Shown here: piece by piece, positions 1 through 12,158 of the stretch | How the letters are laid out: each line of letters starts with the position of its first letter | Position numbering within the stretch: position 1 is the stretch's first letter | Assembly (NCBI RefSeq): GCF_027580225.2 | Contig: NC_073354.2 | Coordinates: 8,532,001 to 8,596,000 of the forward strand | Source of the DNA: Misgurnus anguillicaudatus | Lineage: Eukaryota > Chordata > Actinopteri > Cypriniformes > Cobitidae | Length of the DNA stretch: 64,000 bases | Direction: 5' to 3' | The notes under the pieces: model-generated | Told to the model about the DNA's origin: nothing | Databases searched by the model: none | What the model saw: only the letters and a program-made list of their open reading frames with translations | Translations under genes and position numbers: made by a program

Positions 1-37
1 TGTCAAAAATCCGAATCCTGGATTCGGTGCATCGCTA
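1..37. mobile_element. hAT element terminus (truncated by window edge)
   Basis: The first 37 bases, ending gattcggtgcatcgcta, match the right end of the complete hAT element at 37610-38348 (gattcggtgcatcccta). The rest of this copy lies before the window. Confidence 0.6.
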
Positions 38-411
38 CTTCACACATTTATTGTTTATATGATAAAGCAACACATATCCGACCTACAGCCTAATCACAGG
101 CACTACACTTGCGAACAACAGTAAACACAAAACTAAAAAATCCAACATAAATGAATGTTGAACACTACTGGGTCTTTCTCCTTACTGGAAACCACATAAA
201 ATATCACTTTATTAAAAAAAATGCTCTCGTAATGCAGGCTCATGCAGGCTCATGCAAAGCATGCTGGGAACTAAAAAGCCTCCTCAACCAAACTGTCAGA
301 TTGAATGCCATTAAGCTCATCACAACCACAAAAAGTTTGCAATTATTTGCAGTGTTTGCTAAAATTTTGCTGTGGTATTGAAATGACTCTGTTTGCAAAT
401 TTTAAATTTAA

Positions 412-1688
412 AGGACAAGTTCGGTATTTTACACTTAAAGCCCTGTTTTCAGATTGTTTATGATGAAATAGAACGGTTTCGACTGAAATTTGGACATGTC
501 TGGCCCAGGAGTTTTCGGTTTCTGTTGTATCACCTCCCACCTCTACAATGGTTGTATAGGTGCACTGGAACAATCTGTCAGGATCCGGCCATTGTATCCT
601 GTTTAATATTATGTCTTTTCATTATGGCTGGGTTCTGACAGTCCCATGTCTTATGTGAAGGCCCATGATCTTGTGTTTCGAGGCATGTGCCTTCGGTGTC
701 TCGTCTCCTTACCCCGCCCCCTTGTTCTCTCTGTTAATTGTTTAATCATTAGTTTATTCCCATCACCTGTTCCTCCCTTGTTATCTTGTTTTTGCTATTT
801 AATCCCTTTGTGTCCTTGGTCCTGTACTGTTTTATTTTGTACTATTCACGTTTGCTCAAGTCGTGTCAAAATAGTGTTTAAACGAGTCAAGTCCAGTTAG
901 TGTGAAGTCTTTTATCAAGTGTAGTTTGTCCATTAGTAAAGTGTCTTGTTCAGTGTGATTTTGCCCCCACGTGGGCTTTATTTTTGGTGTATTTATTAAA
1001 GTGTTTTCTGTTTACCCCGACGCCGTCTGCAATTGGGTTCTTCCATCTCCTGCTCCTGACACAATCCTTTCTAAAATGCATTAAACTTTCGTTTACAAAG
1101 ACGTGAAACTCATCAAGTGGTCAGGGGTGTTCACTGATATGCTAACAGAAATATCGCTGCAAAAGATGCTTTCCAACAGCTGTTTTAGCATTCGTTGTAA
1201 ACTTGTGGACCTATTTTTCCAAACGCCTCACACCCGTATATTCTTCCGTTGAGAGCTTGAATAATAGACACTCCAGCCCAGTTGCTGGTGATAATCCACC
1301 TTTGCCAATTGCAAGAATACAAACAAAGTTCCCGGCGCGGAGTAATACCGTACCTCACAGCATATCTAATCCAAGTCAATGGAGTTGGACAAAAACTACG
1401 ATAAAACCTGTTGGAAAGCATCTTTTCCAGCGATTTTTGTGTGAGCATATCAGTGAACACCCCTGACCACTCGGTGAGTTTCACGTCTTTGTAAACGAAA
1501 GTTTAATGCATTTTAGTTTAGGAAGGATTGTTCCACTGCACCTATGCAGCCATTGTAGAGGTGGGAGGTGATACAACCCGAAAATTCTCGGGCCAGCAGC
1601 ATATGTCGAAATTTCAGTCAAAACCGTTCTATTTCATCATAAACAATCTGAAAACAGGGCTTTAAGTGTAAAATATTGAACTTGTCCT
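412..1688. mobile_element. TTAA-flanked inverted-repeat element, split by a solo LTR
   Basis: A TTAA precedes (408-411) and follows (1689-1692) the unit, whose ends aaggacaagttcggtattt and its inverse run inward as very long inverted arms, more than 250 bp once the inserted LTR is removed. Parts of the arms reappear at 1071-1190 and 1440-1525. TTAA target duplication suggests the Kolobok or piggyBac groups; no transposase frame is present. Confidence 0.75.
576..1061 (+). mobile_element. Solo LTR (endogenous retroelement)
   Basis: 486 bp that begins tgtcagga and ends tcctgaca (the TG...CA rule) and is flanked by a 5-bp duplication caatc (571-575, 1062-1066). It sits in the left arm of the TTAA element, whose inverse arm shows the uninterrupted target. 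No internal coding region remains. Confidence 0.8.
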
Positions 1689-1812
1689 TTAATTTGCGCA
1701 TAAGTTAAATAAACTTTTTTTCACAGGTTTGAGTACAGTTTACTCATTTTTAATGAGTAGATTGTACTGTTCGTGTTTACAGTGCATCTATAGCTAAAGA
1801 CTGTGTATTTAA

Positions 1813-2210
1813 AGGTGCAGTGTGTAATTTTTTAGAAGGATCTCTTGACAGAAATGCAAAATAATATACAAATCTATATTATCAGGGGTGTTTTATTATG
1901 ACCTTTTTATAATTAACCATTATGTACCGTTATGAACCATTATTACCCTAGAATGAGACGTTTTTATCTACATACACAGAAGGTCCCCTTACGTGGAAGT
2001 CGCCATTTTGTGACGCCATGTTTCTACAGAAGCCCTTAACGGACAAACTTTTTTACTAAGTTGTCTCCTTGACGATGACATGTTTTTCCAGTGGCAGCTA
2101 CCTTAGCTTCTCTATGCGTTTCAAAAGCAATGGGTGAGCAGTGGACTGAGCTGTTGGTTGCAATTCGCAACCTCACCACTAGATGCTGCTAAAATGTACA
2201 CACTGCACCT
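1813..2210. mobile_element. TTAA-flanked MITE, ends aggtgcagtgtgtaa
   Basis: TTAA copies at 1809-1812 and 2211-2214 bracket a 398-bp unit with inverted ends aggtgcagtgtgtaa / gtacacactgcacct. A second copy in the opposite orientation lies at 38428-38809. Non-coding. Confidence 0.8.
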
Positions 2211-2214
2211 TTAA

Positions 2215-3025
2215 AGTACTGTCAACTAAAAAAAAAACGATATGTGTAAGCCTTATGCTGTCCTTACAGTACCTGTTCTTGGTGTTGAGCATCATCATCT
2301 ACTGTGTGAGCTACAAGAATGTATTTACAATATTTACTTCTCTAGGTTTGGTATGTTTGGTAAAAAATATATATTTATTAAAACTCGGTTTCATTTTCTT
2401 GTTGATAAAACTGTCATAGAATGAAGTGAACATACAATAAATATTCAAACAAATGTTTGACATACATACAACATTCATGGATTTAGTTTCAGCACTTACT
2501 GTACATGATAACCATATCAAAAAACATCTTGTTGGAAAACCAGTTCCCAATGACTAGCAGTTTAAATTTTGATTTCAAATTTCACTTTTATTCGCTTTTT
2601 TCTCTGTTCCTTACCTGAAGTGAACCTTCAATGCAGAACAGTACAGCACAGATGTGTGTGTGTGAGGCAGGGGAGATGAGAAATGAATGTGACAGTGTTT
2701 GAGTATTCATTAGAGAGGCTGTAAAGGACATTTAGAGTTAATATATCAGATGAGTGAGTGTGTAATTACTGACGGCAATCACACATACAGCATCAAACGA
2801 CCACTGCCATCTTACCATCATTCACCCCCTGACAATATGACACCGTGATGACAAACGTGCACTTATACATTACAACCTCTCATTAACATGCTCAACACTA
2901 TAGCAAGCCAATCTCAACTGAGGAAATTGACTTAATTGAATTAATTGAATTAAGCAGCCATTTAAAAACAACAGGCACACGTAAAGCTCTGAGGCCTGTC
3001 GCACTACGTAAATTTGAGTTAAAAT
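2215..3025. other. Intron 3 stretch without recognised feature
   Basis: AT-rich intronic sequence. There is a short (TG)n near 2654, a small ttaattgaa repeat near 2936-2953, and no coding potential that I can support. Confidence 0.5.
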
Positions 3026-3965
3026 TAGGGATGTGCACATTGATGATGCAGTATCGCTAAATCGATGCCTAGAATTATTCTAATGCCTAATCCGATGCCT
3101 AATTTGGTATCCATGCTATTTAAAAAAGTATCGATATCTTGATCATATTATTGATTTTATCATAAGTAAGTGTTCCTGTGAGTTTGACAATACACATTGA
3201 TCGGTCTGTGACTGCGTAGCGCGAGTGAGGTGCCATTCAACATGTGCATGCACATGTAAACACTTCCAGCACCATACTGAAAGAAAACGCAGTGTGGTGT
3301 GGTGTTACTTCTCGGCTGCAGAAAAAAATGATTTAAACATTTACTTACAACACACCCTAAATCATATAAAGAGGCTTACCTCTGTTCATTACTGGAGAGT
3401 TTTCAGGGAGGGAAACCTTATCCCGGTACAAAGAGCACATGGGTAACTTAATAGCTGCACTCCCTCTCTTTGTTGTTACACTGTCAAAAATAAAGGTACA
3501 AAGCTGTCACTGGGGCAGTACCTTTAAAAAAGGTCTTAATATGTACAATTTAGGTACAAATATGTATCTTTAAACTGCCAATATGTAACTTTTGAAGTAC
3601 TAATATGCACTCTTTGGGTAAAATGGTGTACCTTTTTGAAAGGGTACAGTCCCAGTGACAACTTTTGTACCTTTATTTCAGATAGTGTACCATTAGATGA
3701 ATAAGAATAAATATAAAAGTGTGTGTGGTTGTCCTGGTATTTTTAACGTTAGGGACCAAAACGTCTCTACAAAATAAATATAGTAAAATTATGACTCTGT
3801 GTACATTTTTAGGGCTTCATGAGGAAAGCAGCATATAAACAGAGTTATGCTTTTTGAAAATGTAAGTTTTCTGTGATGGGTATCGTACAGTATAATATTG
3901 CATAATAAGCAGTATTGGTATCAATACCGTGAAATGTGTAAAAAAAGTGGTATTGCTCATCTCTA
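3026..3965. mobile_element. Non-autonomous hAT element
   Basis: Ends tagggatgtgcac and gctcatctcta are imperfect inverted repeats, with an exact 8-bp duplication gttaaaat at 3018-3025 and 3966-3973. A CACTA-like MITE (3479-3687) is nested inside. No transposase frame. Confidence 0.8.
3479..3687. mobile_element. CACTA-like MITE with internal aggtacaaatatgtatc repeats
   Basis: Starts cactgtcaaaaataaaggta and ends cctttatttcagatagtg. The interior repeats a motif close to aggtacnaatatgtacctt. A partial relative lies at 31975-32075. The superfamily is inferred from the CACTG ends. Confidence 0.6.
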
Positions 3966-4101
3966 GTTAAAATTAAATTAACCCATGGTAGGTCTTTACC
4001 AGAGTCATTGTCAAAAACATTAAGCGCATGAAGTCTTAAATAAAATCCAAAACAAGAACCATGAAGAAAACTTGAAGAGAAACAACACGTAACACCTACA
4101 G

Positions 4102-6227
4102 CAGGGGTCGGCAAGTAACTATGGCCGCGGGCCAATATTTTTTTTAGCCAGTAGATGGCGGGCCAACTGCTGTTGCCACACTTGCGTCTTATTTTTAATT
4201 AGCCTAGTATAGGCTATCTGATCTTTTGTCAAGAAACATTGTCTTTATTAAAAGACGGCATTAAATTTTTTTAAAAGCATAGTTATGAGTCTGTGAATCA
4301 TTTGTTCAATCGTTTTTTCAAATTAAAAACAAAAATGAAAAATTAACCACCACGGTTGGTTAAAAATGATTTCATTGATATATTATGCCTATAAAGGTGT
4401 TAAATAAAAAATTTGTCTAATCCAGTAATTAATTTTTGCTCAGATCAAAAATTAATTACTGGATTAGACACATTTTTTATTTAACACCTTTATAGGCATA
4501 ATATATCAATGAAATCATTTTAAATAGTACTATAGTGGTAACATATTACAGGCATTTATGCTCTCATGAAAGACTTACAGTCCGACTTTTGAACTGTATT
4601 CCTTTTTAATTAATATTTATCCGGGACACACACATACACACCTAAGGTTTAAGGAGGTCTCCGCTGGACTGTTTTTTTTGTCCAGCTCCGACAAGGTTCT
4701 ATTCAGTAAACCGCTTAAAATACACTCTGTGTTCACCCGCTTTATTTCCCGACCTGACGGGTCCGCAAAACTTAACGTTAGATCTCGTTTCCAGAATCTC
4801 ACATTCAAATGTCTCTAACGAAAAGAGAGAGATGAAGTAGCCTATAACAATTATAAATGTTATACAAAAATTGTGTTCGTGCCAATATAAATATTATTTT
4901 AACATTGTATTGTCAGCAGAGAAAAAATGTTAGAAAAAATAATGAAATATAAATAATAAATTAAATAGGACAAAGCCTCTCACTCAAATTTCTAACCAAC
5001 ATAAACCGAAACCATAGTTGGTTGTGGAATTGCTGTTCAAACTAATTGCTGAAAATCCTCCTTTGCCAAATTTATAACGTTTTAAACGGAAGCAAAGATC
5101 AAAGAACTTAGGAAAATGAATAATGGCTTTATTTTAATAGACATGTAAAACCATATTTTGGCGGATTACTTTCATTTTTTAACGAATTTATCTGCCCATT
5201 TAGTCTTAATAATTAACGGTAAACGAACTTGACTTGCTGTTCTCGTGCCCCAAGTTCAAGTAACAGAACAGAACAGTAGATTCCTTTGACATTTACGTTA
5301 AAATTGTATTAGTTAAAATATTACTGCAGTAAAAGAGTTTATTTCTAAAAGCCTGCAATTACTTTTCAGTAATTTGCGATGTCACGGAGTTTAACGTCTT
5401 CACGCATGACGCATTGACATGATTTACGAGGTAAATTTGCAAATGATTCATGAAGTTATACCTCTGCAATTATTTGATCGATTGTGTTTTAGAAGTATGC
5501 TCAAACTCTAATGACAGCTATGATCGCGGATGCGCTGGTAGAGAAAGAGAACGAGAAAGAGCGGCCCGTATACGCATTTTTTCAGGACATTCTTGCAAGC
5601 CGGTGGCAACTTGTCCACGACCCGGTGGTTGGGAACCTCTGGGCTAGAGGAAGAGTTTTGTGCAGCATTTAATGCAAATATTTTTGCAATTTTTTATCAG
5701 GTAATACATATTATTTATTAGTGTGTTATACGCGAATAAATAATAATGAAAAAAGTTCAAAAGTCGGACTGTAAGCGAATGAGACTTACAGGAAAGCATG
5801 GTTGCTATTCAAACCCTTATTAAAACCCTTATTAAAATCTAATCTGTTAGTAGGCTACCTGATCTGTTTAAATTTATTTCATTGGTATATGTCTGCTAAG
5901 GTGTTCAATAAAAATTTGTCCGAACCCGTTTTCATTCTTTTTTTTATTTTTGATCTGAGCGCACATTCAGAAAACGAGTTGTTTGATTTTAGTTCAGGAA
6001 ATAAATAATAGAAAACAAGTCGTTTTTCTTTATTTTCTTTTTGGTCTTGATTTGAAAAAATGAATGAAGGAATGATACTCGGGGCCATTTATGTAAACTG
6101 GTATTGTAAAATAAAAAAAGTCTGATTAAAAAAAATTTAAAACACGGACTTCAAATTAATCCAGCGGGCCAGATTATATTCCTGGCGGGCCACTTTTGGC
6201 CCGAGGGCCGCCTGTTGCCGACCCCTG
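4102..6227. mobile_element. hAT element, 2.1 kb, degenerate
   Basis: Inverted ends caggggtcggcaa / ttgccgacccctg with an exact 8-bp duplication acctacag (4094-4101, 6228-6235). The interior holds a near-perfect hairpin (4363-4521), a diverged relative of its arm near 5870-5960, and an inner inverted pair around cttacagtccgacttttgaa (4575-4595 and 5755-5778). I recognise no intact transposase. Confidence 0.85.
4363..4521. repeat. Near-perfect hairpin, 76-bp arms, 7-bp loop
   Basis: The left arm 4363-4438 is the reverse complement of 4446-4521 with about one mismatch; the loop is ctcagat. It lies inside the hAT element at 4102-6227. Confidence 0.9.
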
Positions 6228-6273
6228 ACCTACAGTAACTGACAAAGGACAATGGAAAACACTGGGGTATATA

Positions 6274-7655
6274 CAGCGAGGAAAATAAGTATTTGACACA
6301 ACAGCATTTTTATCGGTAAGGTGATTTCTAAGTGGGCAATTGACACAAATATTCATACAAAGAAATCGGAACATTTAAGTATACAAGTTGAGTCATAATA
6401 AATAAAGTAAATGACACAGGGAATAAGTATTGAACACACTTTATTTAATACTTTGTAGAAAAGCCTTTGTTGGTGATTATAGCTTCTAGACGCCTCTTGT
6501 ATGGAGAGACCAGTCGTCTGCATTGCTCAGGAGTGATTCTGGCCAATTCTTAAACACAAATGGCCTTTAAATCTTGAAGGTTCCTTGGGCCTTTTTTATG
6601 AACTTTGATCTTCAGTTCTCACCATAGATTTTCTATGGGATTTAGGTCAGGTGATTGACCGGGCCATTCAAGCAACTTGATTGTCTTTCTTTGAAGCCAC
6701 TTCATTGTTTCCTTGGCCTTGTGTTTGGGATCATTGTCTTGCTGAAATGTCCACCCTCTTTTCATTTTCAGATTTTTGGTAGATGGCAGCAGATTTTTAT
6801 CCAGAATGTCCCGGTACATTTCTCCATTTATCCTGCCTTCAATATTATGAAGTCTGCCAGTACCCCTTGCTGAAAAGCAGCCCCAAACCATGATGGTTCC
6901 ACCCCCAAACTTAACTGTTGGTATGGTGTTCTTGGGGTGGTGGGCAGTGCCATTTTTTCTCCAAACATGGTGTGTAGAATGACTGCCAAAAAGTTCAATT
7001 TTGCTTTCATCTGACCATACTATAGTCTCCCAATTCAGGCTTCTCCAAATGCTCTTTGGCAAACTTTAACCGAGCCTCAACATGCTTTTTATTTAGCAAT
7101 AGAGTCTTGCATGGTGAGTGTGCATGGGTGCCATGGCAGTTCAGTGCATTGCTTATAGTTTTCTTTGAAACAACAGTACCCACAGTGCTCACAGGAACAT
7201 TCAGCATTCTGGAAATGCACCTATAACCATTCCCCAATTCAACAATAACATTACGAAGATCTTGAGAGAGTTCTATGCTTTTACCCATCATGAAGTCCTC
7301 CTGGCTAATGAGAAGCCTTTATAGGCCATCAATTAGGACTAAAGCAGCTGATATAAATTAAGACTGATAGGATGCAGGATTTCTCTCTCTAAATACTGAC
7401 AGATTTCATGTGATCTCCTGGCTTTCTATGCCATTTTGCACCTTGTTCTCTTCATGTGTTGAATACTTATTCCCTGTTTCATTCCACTCTATTTATTATG
7501 ACTCAACTTTTATACTTAAATGTTCTCATTTGTTTGTATGAATTCAATACTTGGCTTGATGGCTACATCTGGTGGAAATTTTGTATCAATAGCCCACTTA
7601 GAAATCCCCTTACAGATAAAAATGATAATGAGTCAAATACTTATTTTCCCCGCTG
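6274..7655 (-). mobile_element. Tc1/mariner element (ends cagcgaggaaaataagta)
   Basis: Flanked by TA at both ends, with long inverted repeats: cagcgaggaaaataagtatt at the left and its near inverse, ending ccccgctg, at the right. Subterminal repeats extend about 150-200 bp inward, the IR/DR layout of teleost Tc1 elements. The enclosed transposase is broken. Confidence 0.9.
6446..7291 (-). pseudogene. Tc1-type transposase, broken
   Basis: Minus-strand remnant of a DDE cut-and-paste transposase. The N-terminal part (7291-7007) keeps a helix-turn-helix start, MMGKSIELSQDLRNVIVELG, but lacks roughly 60 codons after VSTVGTVV. A frameshift near 7010-7060 leads to the catalytic part: [11 protein letters not shown] (first Asp), [11 protein letters not shown] (second Asp) and [11 protein letters not shown] (third residue Glu, intact). 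Two in-frame stops interrupt the C-terminal tail before its end at 6446. It cannot make an active enzyme. Confidence 0.9.
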
Positions 7656-7726
7656 TACACAGACTAATAAAGGGTAACAAGACACACTTGGACACAGGAC
7701 TATAACCATGATACAAAGGCTGTTTC

Positions 7727-8062
7727 CAGTGGCGGCTGGTGACTGCTCTTCCGAGGGGCGCGAATTTCAAAATATGTATTGGGAGTGTCATGTATGTTGC
7801 TCGTGTTTTCAAAATATGTGTTAGGCGTGTCATGTGAACCATGTGCATCTAGTGTCTTGTCAAAATAAGTCCCTGCTGCAGATGCGTTGAAAGGGTTTAT
7901 AATAAAAGAGATGCTCACGTTCCAAAATACTCGCAAGACACTAACTTAAAACTAAATTCTGATTGCACATGAGTATCTGGCAAAAGCGAGCGTCTTTTTT
8001 ATCATAAACCCTTTAGATGCGTCTGCAGCAGTCACTTATTTTGAAATGACACATGATGCACA
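7727..8062. repeat. Fold-back repeat beginning with a hAT-like end
   Basis: The left end cagtggcggctggtga resembles a hAT terminus. Inside, 7840-7920 and 7985-8062 are inverted copies of each other (shared core cttgtcaaaataagt... / ...cttattttgaaatgac, and aagggtttata / tcataaaccctt). The matching right terminus and target duplication were not found. Confidence 0.55.
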
Positions 8063-8489
8063 TAGGATCACTATGTTAACTGAGCATTACATTTGCATAT
8101 TACAACAATTACAATTTGCGATTAACTAAGAATAATAGTCAACTTTATAATTGTTAACATTCTGAAAAAAGACAATCTTGATGACATATGCAGCCTAAAC
8201 ATGTGACCACCAGAGGCTGCAGCCTTTAGATTGAGAAATGGCCAAGGACTACAAAATGACAGGGCAACTTCAAAACAAAAGACATGAATATGATCACAAA
8301 AAAGTTCACGCAATGAAATTTTTGATCAAACTCTTAATGGATTCTGCCAGCAAAGCTGTATTTCTGAATGGCTTGAGGCCGGGATTCAGCGCATTTGAAT
8401 CGAAGTATTTGATTAACGTATAGTACGTGCCGAGAGCATTGGGTTAATATCATTATCTCATTTATTAAACGTTTGTTCCGCTGAAGTTT

Positions 8490-8712
8490 ATTAACTCATT
8501 CCCTGCCAGCCATTTTTTGAAAAGTTGCCCGCCAGCATTTTTTGTGATTTTCACAAAAGTTTCACAAAATGTCTACCAGGAAATTTTCTTGTAAAAATAT
8601 AAACATACAAATATATCAAATGAAAGAACAGACCATGTGCTTTCAAACAATTAATAAACAAACAAAAAGAATGGGAAAAAATGTTTCATCCTATCTATAT
8701 TTCTTTCTCTGC
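8490..8712. repeat. TTAA-type MITE, left part (ctcattccctgccagcc)
   Basis: Begins ttaactcattccctgccagc, matching the left end of the complete copy at 21364-21708 (ttaactctttccctgccagc). The right end is not seen here. Confidence 0.55.
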
Positions 8713-8724
8713 TTAAAAACTCTT

Positions 8725-10307
8725 AAATATGCACTGTAAAAAAAATGCTGTAATTATGCAGCTGGTTGCCAGTAACATACTTAAGCAGTGTCGCTCGAGT
8801 AGGAGTGCGGTGTGGCTCTATATCATCACGGCTGTGATTAGGCCAGAGGCACGAGGCCGCAGGCCGAGTGCCGGAGGCAGTCGCAGCCGTGATGATATAG
8901 AGCTGTGTCGCACGACTCCGAGAGCGATATTGCTTTTATACAACAGTTCGACGGCACACGTTTGAAAAACGAAAACTAGAAAACAACAACGGAGTTATTT
9001 TAAAAGCCTCTTTGTTTGAGAACTACTTCTTCCGCCACGGATTTGAGGGCGGCCAGAATGACAGGTAAAACTTTCGGCTGCTTTGAAGCTCATAACAACT
9101 CAATGGACGGAAAAGCCGTTACTTTATATTACCGTTTCTTGGTCACAAAGTGTAGTTTTAAGATTAGTTCAGTCGAGAATGTATATGTATTATATTTAAA
9201 TCTGCAGTCGATTAGTAAAGATAGCGCCTGTTTGAACGTTTGCTTAGTGAGATTCGGTACGAATGAGAACCAAAGCATGAGCGGACATCAGTGTTCACTC
9301 GCCCCGCTGACCACCGCCCTCTCTGGGCTACATTTCTGACAGAGATACCCCGGCTCTCATGTTGGCCTTGTTTGTTTATGATCGTCAAAATGAGATCAAA
9401 TCAGCAGTATTTGGTGTCATGATCAAACTATTACTTGTTTTTTAATTCATATTTAGTGTCTTTTGTGTTGTTATTGTTTTGGCGCGAGGTAAAAGTTAAT
9501 AAAACTATTTGTATAACGTTACTATTGCTTTCTCATTTATTCTTAACGTGATACGAGCACTCGATTATTATTATTAAACTTTGTTCTTGTCAGTACTATA
9601 TAAAACTGTTTTTTATAAGTGTCAGAGATATGTTTTTGCATGCTGCTTATAAATATACCAGTGGCGATATCTCATAACATGTTTTAATAGTCAGGTCACG
9701 ATAAAGTAAATGATCAATGTCCACATTTAAAAGCTGCGGTGCTTACCTGCTGTTTCACAGTGTTTTCGCGTTCTGATAAGAAATATAGCTCCAGAAAAAA
9801 ACGAGTGTTTATATTCCTCTTTCCAAGTGTTAATAATCCACACGATGTGACAAGACATTTCTCCCATTAACTGTAACGTAACATCCAAGAGCGCCGATCT
9901 TTGACTAATAACTTCTGATTGGGGATTCAGACTGATTTATGAGCTAGTAAACTAATGAGATACACGGAGAGTGATTCAAAACAGCGCGTCTGTGTTTTTC
10001 CATTCAGAGATGAGCCTGCTTAGGACCTCCATTCACTAGGTGGCGGAATAATACTAAAGGTGAAGCGGCTACAGTGCTGTTATCAGCACAATATCGTATG
10101 GCTCTTAGCCAATCAGATTCGAGAACCAGAAAGAACTGTTGTATAATGTAGAAGATAAAGACTGAAAGTGTGTAATGTTCATTTAACTTTAAAGAAACTG
10201 TTGCAAGTAAAAAACATAAATGTAAAATCTACAGTAAATTACTGGCAGCTAGTTGCCAGTAATACCCAGTAATACTGTAATTTCTACAGAATGTTTTTAC
10301 AGTGTGG
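8725..10307. mobile_element. CACTG-ended MITE split by a hairpin-tailed element
   Basis: 8725-8783 (cactgtaaaaaaaatgctgt) and 10147-10307 (ending ttttacagtg) are the two halves of a MITE whose uninterrupted relative lies, inverted, at 37258-37462. The halves are separated by about 1.36 kb holding a hairpin (8793-8925) and inverted ends ttatacaacagttc (8936) / gaactgttgtataa (10133). A 107-codon frame at 9016-9339 inside has no recognisable domain. Confidence 0.65.
8793..8925. repeat. Hairpin (ctctatatcatcacggctg stem)
   Basis: Arms gtgtggctctatatcatcac... and its inverse share an exact 19-bp core, ctctatatcatcacggctg / cagccgtgatgatatagag. The loop is GC-rich (gaggccgcaggccgagtgcc). Followed by gcgatattgcttttatacaa, as in the other hairpin elements of the window. 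Confidence 0.8.
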
Positions 10308-10363
10308 GTATTTTTCTTTAAAAATAAAATTTTTTAACAAAAAGCTGAAATAATTACATTTTT

Positions 10364-10580
10364 TGCAGACGTTGACGAACAAAAAACACTTTATTGAATA
10401 AATAACACAAAACAAAACCCACGAGGGTGCAAAACAGAAGAAGATAAAACACAACACTAAACTGTCACTAAACTAGACATAACAACTAACAATAAAGTTT
10501 ATAGATACATTCAACAGACTAGGACTAAAATAACAATAAACTAGAAACTCACAAGCATGAACACGGTATGGACACAAGAC
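10364..10580 (-). repeat. LTR fragment related to the solo LTR at 576-1061
   Basis: Read on the minus strand it resembles the 3' part of the LTR at 576-1061: gcagacg, then aaaacactttattgaataaa, cccacgagggtgcaaa. Both ends are truncated and no target duplication is visible. Confidence 0.5.
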
Positions 10581-11501
10581 GAACGTGGCATCAATGGCAT
10601 TAATTAATATTGTAAATGTCCTGTAATAGAAACATTTGCAATTGTTCACATGTAGCCAATTTCACATCAGCGCTGGATACCTGAGGTAATTTTATGTCAT
10701 GGACCTCAGCAATAAGCTTCTCCACAGTGTCATCTTGAAGTTCAAATAAATTTGATTGGCTGTCATTGGTTTATTGTACATCAGGTGGGAAAAAAATCGC
10801 TCAGAAAGTAATCCCAACAATATCGTTCATTGTATCCTTTTCATTATAGTTGTGGTGTGAACTCCACTATTCTTTTTAATATAAGACGGTTTTTAAAACT
10901 ATACTTTTTTATAATGTGAACGGCCCTTTAATCTTTGACAGAAAAGATGTAGAGAATACACTATCATCTGTGTGTGTTTGTAGGAGGAAGAGTTTTTGCC
11001 CAGTCAGATAAGAGGAAAGCGCATGTGTGTTTGAGTTGTGGCATTTCTGACAGGTTGTGGGTTATGACATGTTTTTTATAGCTCTGTCAGAAACTGCCGG
11101 ATGGTTGTTTATCTCCTATGAAATCTGTAGTGTTTTCTGCTGAGAGAAGCAGCAGAAGTTGGACAGCGGAGGGCAGATGGTGAAGCTTACGTCTTTAACA
11201 TGACCCATCATCCGCTCCGATACACAAGGTCTGCTGAATAAGAAGAATGTTAAAAAATCTCTGTTTAATTTAACAATCACTGACAGATGTCATATACTAA
11301 GTCAAAAATGTTACCTGTTTGCTTGTTGTGGTCTTACTTAAAAGATCCAGCAAGTCTCCCTGTGGTGAAAATCAAGTTTTTATGGTTGTTTATATCTGTA
11401 TTTTGTGTTTATAAAGGCATTTATTGGGGAATATTGTGTTTGTTTTTTACAAATTATTTATCTGTGAGTTTCAGTATTCATTAAAAAAAATGTAATAATC
11501 T
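10581..11501. other. Intron 3 stretch without recognised feature
   Basis: Mixed-composition intronic sequence without an open frame or repeat structure that I can name. Comparison with other fish would show whether the less AT-rich part near 10980-11230 is conserved. Confidence 0.4.
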
Positions 11502-11897
11502 TTAAAGGTCTGGTTCTTTCTGTGTTTTTGAAGTTTGATTGTTTACAGTGCTCAATATAATAACACTTGTTCATCTTTCACGTGTAAAAAAAAACGTGTT
11601 TTTTAACACAATTTACTTATCTGTATAGTGCTGTTTTCACTTTCCTGTTCTATGAAATTCCTTCTTCAGAAATACGTAACGAGTTCTGATTGTGTAGCTT
11701 TTTTAGTGTGTTGAGCTTAGCTTGCTATTACGTATTACTGTAGGCGGAGTTTAGTAAAAAAAACTGTTCTAGTGACATAATTAAAGCAGGAAGTAGAGGG
11801 CTGTACTCCAAACCATCCGTTCGCTTTAGGCTTTGAAAGACGAATTCTGTTAAATAAGATATATTGCCTGGCAGTGAACTTTGAGCTTTATTATTTT

Positions 11898-12142
11898 TTA
11901 ACTTTGAGGTAGCCTGCTTGGGCTTAACTTAGCTTCTTCTTCTCGACGTTACATTAGTAATATGCTCGCTCATAATGTCGCGTCATAGCCGCAGCAAATT
12001 TGACTGCTTATGCTATTGTGTATTATGTTATGCTATCTGTCGTTTTTCTGTGCTTTTACTGCTTCTATTAATGTACAGCTGCTTTGAAACACTTGAGTAT
12101 TGTGAAAAGCGCTATATAAATAAAATTGAATTGAATTGAATT
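11898..12142 (+). mobile_element. Truncated non-LTR retroposon (LINE/SINE 3' tail)
   Basis: The end gtgaaaagcgctatataaat followed by a (ttgaa)n-type tail is the typical 3' end of teleost L2/CR1-like LINEs and the SINEs that borrow it. No reverse-transcriptase frame remains. Confidence 0.65.
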
Positions 12143-12158
12143 TTACAGGTATTATTTA

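Noticed and set aside
4617..4808. Minus-strand frame (63 codons) in a hAT
   Set aside because: Too short, no homology that I recognise, and its 3' part is a CA-rich simple sequence.
9016..9339. 107-codon open frame
   Set aside because: It lies inside a transposon-like insertion and shows no domain, no splice context and no codon pattern of a host gene.
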